From contig CAJNOI010000090.1 in the NCBI GenBank assembly GCA_905250115.1, positions 1 to 64,000 of the forward strand: a stretch of 64,000 bases of DNA, read 5' to 3'. The notes under the pieces are model-generated. The model was not told the origin of the DNA, did no database searches, and saw nothing but the letters and a program-made list of their open reading frames with translations. Every line of letters starts with the position of its first letter. Position 1 is the stretch's first letter. The position numbers were made by a program, and so were the translations under genes. Origin of the DNA: Adineta steineri (lineage: Eukaryota; Rotifera; Eurotatoria; Adinetida; Adinetidae). Below, in pieces: positions 56,741 through 64,000 of this stretch.

Positions 56741-57497
56741 CAGTGATGTACTTTACAAGTTTATTACAATATCGATCAACTGGTTTTTATACTTAATAAT
56801 GTGAGCAAACAGTATTTATATGTGTTCTGTTTCTTGATTGCGTAATAACACATTTTCATGTTCTACGACTATTTCATCAAGCATGATGCATGTTTTACAT
56901 ACAATGTCATCATTTTTATGACTAACATAAAGCTTACATAATCATAGCTCCTCGTGGTAAGATAAGAAATCTAAGGCAATACTCTACAAATATTGCATTC
57001 GATTCTATTTCTCTCTTTTACTAAAATCAAATTAAAGTATGTTAAAATTCTATTTGACAATCCATTCTGTTTGTCAGATGCATTAATCTTCTTTTTCTTG
57101 ATTTTAACGATTTATTTATTTAGTAATTAAATAAATTTTTATCAGAGGAAGATTATCAGAAAAGAATAGAAGAAAACGGAAGAGATATTAAGGACTCTTA
57201 ACATCAGTCTTATGCCGTAAGAAGAGAAATTTGGCTTACATATCGCTTCGTTTAGTATGTAGTTAAAGCTTTAGTAAATTATTTTCAGTTATTTTATCGC
57301 TACAGATTCTAGCACGTGTAACTGATTGTTCAAGTAGTGTTGTTGAGTATATTTTTGTTTCTTGTATCTTACTAATAATGTAGATATACTTCGTTGATAT
57401 ATATATTAGGAATACTATTATTGCTTTTAATGCTTTGTTTTACATTGCTTATAGACGTTTCCATATATTATCTTTAGCTGTTAATAGGACGGTACGT
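56741..57497. other. No gene seen
   Basis: Intergenic AT-rich DNA up to the terminal inverted repeat at 57498. Confidence 0.5.
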
Positions 57498-57935
57498 CGA
57501 CAGTTGAGCCCCAGATATAGAGAAGAAATTAGAGAGCACAAGAAAATAATTTTACTTCAATAGAATAACATTAAAATCAGAAATCAAACAGAGTGCGTGC
57601 TCTTTTAAAATACATTTCTCTTATAATCGAATGAAAAGCAGATGCTAGGGAAGGTGTGGGTGTTCTAGAGGATTTTACAACTGATATTTTGTGATAATAA
57701 CAGATAAGTACACAAGCAATTATGTCGATTACATAAATAAACGAAATATATTTCGAAAAGTTATTTGTTTTATTAAAGATGGCTGATTAAACCAACGAAG
57801 GTCATCCTAGCTGGCCATTAGTACCATGAAAAGATTTAGCATATCTGTGTGTTTCACTTTAAAATTCATATAATAAATCACAAACGAATTTTCTCTGCTT
57901 TCTATTATTTCTCTGTATCGGGGGCTCAACTGTCG
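57498..57935. mobile_element. Non-autonomous TIR element, ~438 bp
   Basis: CGACAGTTGAGCCCCAGATA at 57498 is matched by its complement ending at 57935 (GGGGGCTCAACTGTCG), with further pairing of TATAGAGA and TCTCTGTA. About 26 bp of terminal inverted repeat. No clear target duplication and no transposase inside; superfamily not assigned. Confidence 0.65.
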
Positions 57936-58109
57936 GATCCTCATAATCAGAACATTCATGACACATGCTTCCGACTACTATACTGTAGAAGTAACAATCC
58001 ACCCTACTTCATATTCTATTTGATAGTCCTTATGAAGCTCACAATACTAATTAGTAGCAAAAACTGACTTTTTTGAGCTAATGCTGACCGTATTTCTTAT
58101 TAATAACTG

Positions 58110-58196
58110 GATATCTTCTTAAAATAAGGATGTGGGTGGGTGTAGATCTGAATACAATTTTTTTTCTCACTCCACACCCACACCCTTAAGATGATG
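58110..58196. repeat. Short palindrome, ATCTTAAG type
   Basis: Left arm ATCTTCTTAAAATAAGGATG then TGGGTGGGTG pairs with CTCCACACCCACACCCTTAA and GATGATGG. Clear member of the palindrome family with both G-rich and C-rich arms. Confidence 0.65.
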
Positions 58197-58639
58197 GTTA
58201 CTACTGTTACTATTTTTGTTACATATGTGGTGTTAATATCGGAAAAAAATTATTCCTTCGTGATACCGAGAAATATTACAAACCATCAGAATAAGCTGAA
58301 ACAATGAAAGAAACTGTTTGTGGACATAAAGGTCAGTTACTGATAGTACTCTTTTTAGTATATTGTAATGAGTATTTTTCACTAGATATTTTAAAAATAG
58401 TTGCATAAATATCATGAGTTTGTAAAGATATTTAAATAAAGAAATACATTCTTGGTTAAAAAATTTAACAATTTTATACGTAATGACAAATTATTTCTGT
58501 GGATTTAGTCCTATTAAATTAGAAATGTAACAGTCTTTTGAGATGTTTCTAAAATTGAGAAATATTGAAAATATTTGAAGTAGATTTCTTTAGAAAAAGA
58601 ACTCAACTTTCCTATTTAAATGATACAATGTTTTCATTG

Positions 58640-59546
58640 CAGGAATCTCGATTCTACAAAATATACTTGATGTACTATTACCGCATTCAATATTAATTGA
58701 TTATCGACATATTATATTATTAAGACATGCAAAAACTGTTCTAAGTGAAATATATAAACAACTGAAACCATTATATCGGGAACGATTCGCTAACAAATTA
58801 AGATTTCAATCTTTTTCCCCCCATTTCTTCAATTGAAAGATGAAACCATTCAAAGAATTTTGTTTTATAAAAGCAGTAGAATTATGAAATATCCAATTCC
58901 ACGGATTTCCTCCTTTATCTTTGGATTTTATAAATATTGAACTACTTGGTCATTTTGTTTTATTTGTTTGATCAATAAGATTATGGCATTCACAATCTCC
59001 AATGTTCGCTAATGAAACACAAGTAATAGTTGGTACATTATTTGATCATCTTGAGATATGGCTGTGATTATCTTTACTTTCAATCCACAATTACTCAATC
59101 TCGAATTAAGTAAAAACATTTCTTCTGATATAAATTCAAATACAAATATTTCATCTTTGTTTATTTCCGATTCAAGTATGCAATGTGTTGCTTTCCCAGC
59201 CGTCAATGTATTCACTGCTGTAGAACGACTGAAATTATTTCGGAATATATGTGGTACTATTGATGATTCAACATTAAAACAGGAATTTGCAAATTATGAA
59301 ATTTACAAGAAAGATGTTTCTACTTTCACAACTTTTTCGCAAAAATGTGCGAGTTCATTACCAAAGTTAAGTAAAATGGTACTTCAATATGGTACAATAC
59401 CTAGTACATCGGTTTCCAGCGAAAGTTTATTTTCTATAGCTGGTTATATGGCACGTAAAACACGATCATCTCTTTCTACGAAAAATTTAAAATACTCAAT
59501 TTTTCTCAAAGATAAGCTATCATCTTGTTATACTTTTATCTTTTAA
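58640..59546 (+). pseudogene. hAT-superfamily transposase remnant
   Basis: The last 162 codons (59058-59546) read as the hAT C-terminal dimerisation region: LPKLSKMVLQYGTIPSTSVS, SESLFSIAGYMARKTRSSLS. Upstream blocks (ILQNILDVLLPHSILIDYRH near 58650, YKQLKPLYRERFANKLRF near 58755) are in frame with each other but separated from the C-terminus by several stops and a frame change around 58840-59060. The catalytic core is not recognisable. Confidence 0.7.
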
Positions 59547-59787
59547 CTCACAATATTTCATGTTCTATGCCAGTATTATGCTTAAGTGTTTCGAAAAATG
59601 TATCGCTTTTTTATTTCTATTTTATTCAAATAAACACCGATATACTCCTCATATATATTTATTGAAAAAAGTTGCTTCAAATTGTCGAAAACACGCCTAA
59701 AATTATTTTCTGTCGTTCATATATGCGCAGTAATTGACGAAAAACATATAAAGTAAACGAGATAAAAGCTAACTAGCTGATCAATCA

Positions 59788-59862
59788 ACGGGTGCGGATG
59801 GGTCGTGTGATTGTGTGCATGAGACAAATATAACACCCGTCCTCACCCACCCACATACAATG
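59788..59862. repeat. Short palindrome with G-rich/C-rich arms
   Basis: AACGGGTGCGGATGGGTCGT (about 59788) pairs with ACACCCGTCCTCACCCACCC (about 59831). Confidence 0.55.
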
Positions 59863-60030
59863 CCGATAACAAAAAGAAATACATATTGAATCGAGATATT
59901 TATTTCTGAATCAAAAATTTGCATTGAAAACATAAACATTAGACTTTATGCTCATATGAATAAACTTGTTGGATTATTATAATTTATTCGATAGTTAAAA
60001 TTAAAAATAATAAAATAAGCCAATGATCTA

Positions 60031-60522
60031 CTATGGACAATTTGATTTTCGACAAGTTTTATTTTGAGGATTGTATTTACATTTAACTTTGCATGTATAT
60101 TGTGCTCTACAGTTTCCTCCATCTCGTCCAAATTTATTTGCTTGCTGATCTGCTTGACTATCTTCCGAACCATCATCTTGAGCTTGTTCACGACAGTTGC
60201 TGACTGAAATAAAGCAGTAAAAACATAAAATCTTAACTGATTATATTTAAGATTATGATTTACTTTTTTCTGCAATACGTTGATTCTTAGCAGAATTTCC
60301 ACAACGATAGACAGCATCATAATTTCTTTGACAATGGAAGAATTTGTCACAATTAAGACAATTTGCTTTTGTCATTTGATTGAATTGAGCCTTTAACATT
60401 CCGCCAGGACATGTAAAAAGATCCGTTCCGGCACATGCAGTGAATTTGAACCAGTTCATTGAACCAGATCCTGAAACTATTAAAATGAAACCGAATATTG
60501 TTACCAATGTGATCGTATGCAT
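60031..60522 (-). CDS. Secreted cysteine-rich protein, 143 residues
   Basis: Exons 60522-60264 and 60203-60031 (432 nt) join in phase across a 60-bp GT..AG intron. The start at 60522 gives a clean signal peptide (MHTITLVTIFGFILIVSGSG). An upstream in-frame Met at 60585 would place 21 non-signal residues in front and is less likely. The mature part has about 14 cysteines in spaced pairs (CAGTDLFTCPGG, CLNCDKFFHCQRNYDAVYRC, then NCREQAQDDG and CRAQYTCKVKCKYNPQNKTC), suggesting a disulphide-rich extracellular protein, possibly chitin- or matrix-associated. I do not recognise the family. Confidence 0.7.
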
Positions 60523-60599
60523 TATATTGTATGCCTGACAACGAACAGATTCTAGAAGTTTAGTATAGTTTATATAAGAACACAAATGATAGAATAAAT

Positions 60600-61100
60600 A
60601 CTTAACTTATATGTAATACTAGAAAAAGTATGAATACATTTATTGGTATAATAAATTTGCAGTCGTAAAAAAACACAGAGGAAGATATATAAAAAAACGC
60701 AAAGGAATCTATATGATTAACATATTGATCTTTTTGCAAGCTAGACTTTACTTTATCTGCATCGTGTTACAATGATGAATGGATGTGAATAAATATAGCT
60801 GTTTTTGGTTCAACTGAATGGTTTTGAAAGATATGCAGATATGATAGTTTGCGTCTACGGTTCCCAGCAGTACAGAAGCGAGATAAAATTTTGCAAGTTA
60901 TCTGTACAAAATTGAATTTTTTATAATCGTAGTTTTCAATTCTAAATTGATTCAGCTGAGTCTGAAGCCTAGAATATAAAATAAAAAGAAAGTGCTTTTT
61001 TCTTTTCTCGATCATTCTATCGATCTGGATGGTGGCATATTCCCTTTTCTCTTTCACCGTTTGCACTTTGATCAAATGTCTTTGATCGATTTATCCTTTA
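60600..61100. other. No gene seen
   Basis: AT-rich intergenic DNA; the open frame on minus near 60767-61075 is Lys/Arg/Ile-rich and unsupported. Confidence 0.45.
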
Positions 61101-61107
61101 ACTGAAG

Positions 61108-61176
61108 AATGGCATTACATGTAGAGAGTGGCATTTTTCTATATGATGTGGCATTTTCTTATGATATGCCATTTTC
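61108..61176. repeat. Short tandem repeat of TGGCATTTTTCTTAT
   Basis: Four variants of (G)TGGCATTNNTNTTATATGAT in about 70 bp. Confidence 0.6.
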
Positions 61177-61467
61177 TTATAAGGGAGGTGTCACATATCC
61201 AAAGAATCCGGGATACAGAAGATGCAGGGTGTACAGAAGTATCACTTAATGGGCTACGCAACTACCATTGTTATATGAAATTTCAAACTTTATATCTCCA
61301 AGACGTACGAGATCTATCACTTCTCCTGGAAAGATATGACTTCTCCTGATCGAATGACGCATTTCCCGGCACTTCTCCAAACCCAATGTATTTTTGTCTT
61401 TTTTTTAAACCTAGGACCCATCTGATATATGTGACTACACACTCGCCAATCACTAAAACAGAAAGCT

Positions 61468-61715
61468 TGTGTCTGATTTCGCCCTCACCCACACTGCGAA
61501 ACACGCCTCGTGTGCGTAGCTCTGCCCTCATCATCATTCAGAAAGATAGATTGTATGTGTCTTCATCCACACCCTCATTATGAGAGACGCCTTGTGTATG
61601 TATCTTCGCCCTCACCCTCAAGAAGAGTAATGCACTGTATCCATCTTTTTAACTTTACCCTCACCCACCCCATCCTCACCATCACCCACACCCACACCCA
61701 CATCAGCACCCTCAA
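61468..61715. repeat. C-rich ~42-bp degenerate tandem repeat
   Basis: Five units with TTGTGTNTGATNTTCGCCCTCACCC-like sequence begin near 61468, 61508, 61551, 61592 and 61635, followed by CACCCACACCCACACCC. Some units contain CCCTCAAGAAG or CCCTCATTATGAG, echoing the right arm of the short palindromes. Confidence 0.6.
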
Positions 61716-62157
61716 TATGGTATCGTGCCTAAAGCGATGTGTATTCTGCATAAGCTATGCACAAATTTATTGAATAGATATTCTGTCTAAAATGCTTATT
61801 GTTGTACTTATTCTCGTTATTCAATAAGAATAATCATTTGGGCAGGTTCTTCGAAATAAATATTTCAAATTACATCTTCCAACCAAATTAAAGGCACTTG
61901 TTCAAAGTTTATCTTCAATATAGAAGCAAAGAACGATTTTGACTTTCATCATTTTTATTATATAATTATTCAAAGCATAGTTGCAGTTTCTAACTGTTTG
62001 ATAAAAAAGAATAATAAGCTTAACAAAAACTTTTCCGTTGCATGGACTGATCGGATGACTGAGGTTTGTTTGCGAAACAATAGAATAGAACAGAATAGAA
62101 AACTTGTGAAAACTGATAAGTTTACTTGGAAGGGAAGAGATGAAATCGTCGACGACA

Positions 62158-63222
62158 TTATGGTTGTTTCATACACGAACAACTGCAAGAATACATAGTA
62201 CCTTGGAGATCCACCTTCAGTGTCATTGGAAGTGAATAGTTACTTGCAGGAGTGACAGTAGAATATGTCGAAACAAGAGAAGTTGGTGTGGTAAAAGTGG
62301 TTTTGGAAGCCTTTGAATAGCAGTTGCCGGGTGTAGGCCTTTTAAACGAGATGTTCTGAACTTCAGTGATGGTGATAGCCTGTCCTGGATTTGGATACTC
62401 GAGAGCATGATTTGAAGTCTTGCGGCATTCACCGTCTCCAATATGACCTAGGATATTTATGTCACCAACGAACATATCAGGCAAATGGTCGAGCGTGCTG
62501 TTTCCAGAGCCTTCAATCATTACTGAGGCACAGTCTATAGTAGAATTATTTCACATCAGTATCATATTACAATAAATATCTTCCACTACATACTTTGGTA
62601 ATATTGGTTATGACTACCGCTGGCAGCGATCCATGACCTAGACAATCAAAATATCAGACTCTATAGTACTAATATCATGATTGCATAGAGAACTTACCAG
62701 GAAAATAAAGCCTTGCCGGCCCTAGTCTCTTGTGGCACATGGAAAGTGAAAGTTTGGTTCTCGCCTGCAAAATTGCTATAAAGAGGAACATCTCTAGGAC
62801 ATCCTCCCTGGTAAGTATGCAAAACCTTCCAGGTTTCACCGTTGTCAAAAGAGAGGGAAGCCTGACAACCTCCTCCACTATGAGCGGCCAGAGTTTCCGT
62901 TCCATAGGACATATGACCAAGGATCCTGAATGATACAGTTTGTTCAAAATATTCTCTCAATAATAAATTATAAAGCCAAAACTTACTCAAAACGTGCCTC
63001 TCCACCCGCTTGCCAGGTCTCAGTAGGTGCCATGTTTACCCCAGCTTTCTTATGGAGACCCTTGCATGGAAAATCGCTTCCGTCAATCCGAAGAGGGTAA
63101 TTATAATAGAAACCTTCTGGAGTGTCAGGAGGAGCTGCCAGAGGTCTAGGATGTTTGATTCTGGCATGTCCAGTGATCGATGAAGTTGAGGAAAGTAGTA
63201 ACAAAATGACTACGAAATACAT
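62158..63222 (-). CDS. AA11-like lytic polysaccharide monooxygenase, 294 residues
   Basis: Exons 63222-62987, 62925-62698, 62637-62594 and 62534-62158 total 885 nt with correct phases. Residues 1-18 form a signal peptide ending at Gly18, so the mature protein would begin with His19 (HARIKHPRPL), the N-terminal His of the LPMO histidine brace. The second brace His is H94 in TLAAHSGGGCQASLSFDNG. Other family marks: LRIDGSDFPCKGLH, WIAASGSSHNQYYQNCASV and PDMFVGDI...YPNPG. The C-terminus is Ser/Thr-rich and Cys-containing. LPMOs oxidatively cleave chitin or related glycans outside the cell with copper. The closest relatives known to me are fungal AA11/AA16-type enzymes, so horizontal acquisition is plausible. 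Confidence 0.85.
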
Positions 63223-63240
63223 TGTATATATTCGATCAAA

Positions 63241-64000
63241 CGATTTATCGTGAATACTCGTAAAACTAATGTGACAAACAAGCTACATATATAGGTGGTG
63301 AAAAGGTCGTACGTTCCATTTATGAAAGGCAAAAAACAGCAAAAAAAAGGAAGTAGATTTATAAGCAGTAATCGTTGTTTTCATCATTTTATTAGCACGC
63401 CATTTATTCCAAAGCTTTATGCAAATATATTTTATTCCTTGAAATAAAAGGTAATCACACCTCTTCAGTATATCGAGGGATTAATTTCTGTAAATATTTC
63501 TCCTTGAAACTTGACTCGATCATTTCTTATAATACAGAAATCTTAATCCTGTAGTAGAGTGTGGCGGGGCTGCCCCGATCCCTATTTTTTTCCCGAACTC
63601 GGTCCCAATATCGACAGTCTAGAAATCGTTACAATCATGATGAGCTATTTGATTTTAATTTTAACTTATGAGTATCATCAGTGGAATATTAAAATGTGTC
63701 TATATTATCATACAAAGTAGATAAATCACAACGGAGAGAATACACTCATATTAATAAGAAAAGTCAATAGTAATAAATAAAAGATTTTTAATATAAAAGA
63801 GGGAAAAATATTGACGCAAGTATCGATATCAGCGATATAAAGATATTGCATTACAAATTTTATTAATACCACTAATTCTGTCAATATTTGCAAATATGAT
63901 TGGTGGAATATATTTGTATGAACGCGCACAGCCATTTGCAATCTTGATTCACTAACAAATCTTATTAAATATTAAAAGTAAAAATAATTTGAAGAATATA
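63241..64000. other. No gene seen
   Basis: AT-rich. A short GC-rich palindromic patch (GGCGGGGCTGCCCCGATCC, about 63563) may be the end of a small mobile element. Nothing else is supportable. Confidence 0.45.

Noticed and set aside
1..64000. tRNA genes, rRNA and CRISPR arrays
   Set aside because: No cloverleaf-like A/B-box pairs, rRNA-like blocks or spacer-repeat arrays were noticed; a covariance-model scan would be needed to exclude small RNAs.

Overview
The window looks like bdelloid rotifer nuclear DNA. It is AT-rich, its genes carry short GT..AG introns (mostly 50-70 bp), and its contents fit that group: a DEG/ENaC channel, rhodopsin-type 7TM receptors, LDLa/EGF-7TM chimeras, a YHYH protein, an NCS1 permease, an AlkB-like oxygenase, an AA11-like LPMO, a PARP-like protein with zinc ribbons, and abundant mobile DNA including TGTGGG-type G-rich tracts. 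The genus cannot be fixed from sequence alone.

Region 1 (1-32 kb) is almost all mobile or decayed DNA. In order it holds: a 51-bp minisatellite; a decayed minus-strand host gene; a ~8-kb minus-strand Helitron with OTU, Rep and PIF1 domains that carries two apparent frameshifts and a stop; a plus-strand gag-protease-env retroelement with no recognisable polymerase or integrase; a G-rich, repeat-rich island; a second, truncated Helitron OTU fragment that ends at a telomere-like tract; a host-type gene fragment truncated by another such tract; and a ~8.7-kb element (about 22.3-31.0 kb). This last element has two multi-exon genes that can be spliced into open frames: a 1015-residue P-loop ATPase resembling DUF3987 proteins and a ~600-residue KDZ-like transposase. 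Inverted subterminal repeats bracket the pair. I consider it the strongest candidate for an undescribed system.

Region 2 (32-64 kb) is mainly host genes on both strands: a 1565-residue LDLa-EGF-7TM receptor (minus), a small secreted protein, a bdelloid-type N-terminal-domain protein, a rhodopsin-like receptor, a DEG/ENaC subunit, a GPI-type YHYH protein interrupted by one stop, an NCS1 permease, a zinc-ribbon/ADP-ribosyltransferase-like protein, an AlkB-like protein with C-terminal membrane segments, a Cys-rich secreted protein and an LPMO. Between them lie small non-autonomous elements: a hAT-like MITE with an 8-bp target duplication, another terminal-inverted-repeat element, Tigger-like ends beside a 100-N gap, a hAT transposase remnant, and a recurrent 60-90-bp palindrome with ATCTTGAG-like ends and G-rich/C-rich arms.

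Family assignments rest on reading motifs by eye; no database search was run. Splice models for the larger genes were checked by phase and by whether the total exon length divides by three.
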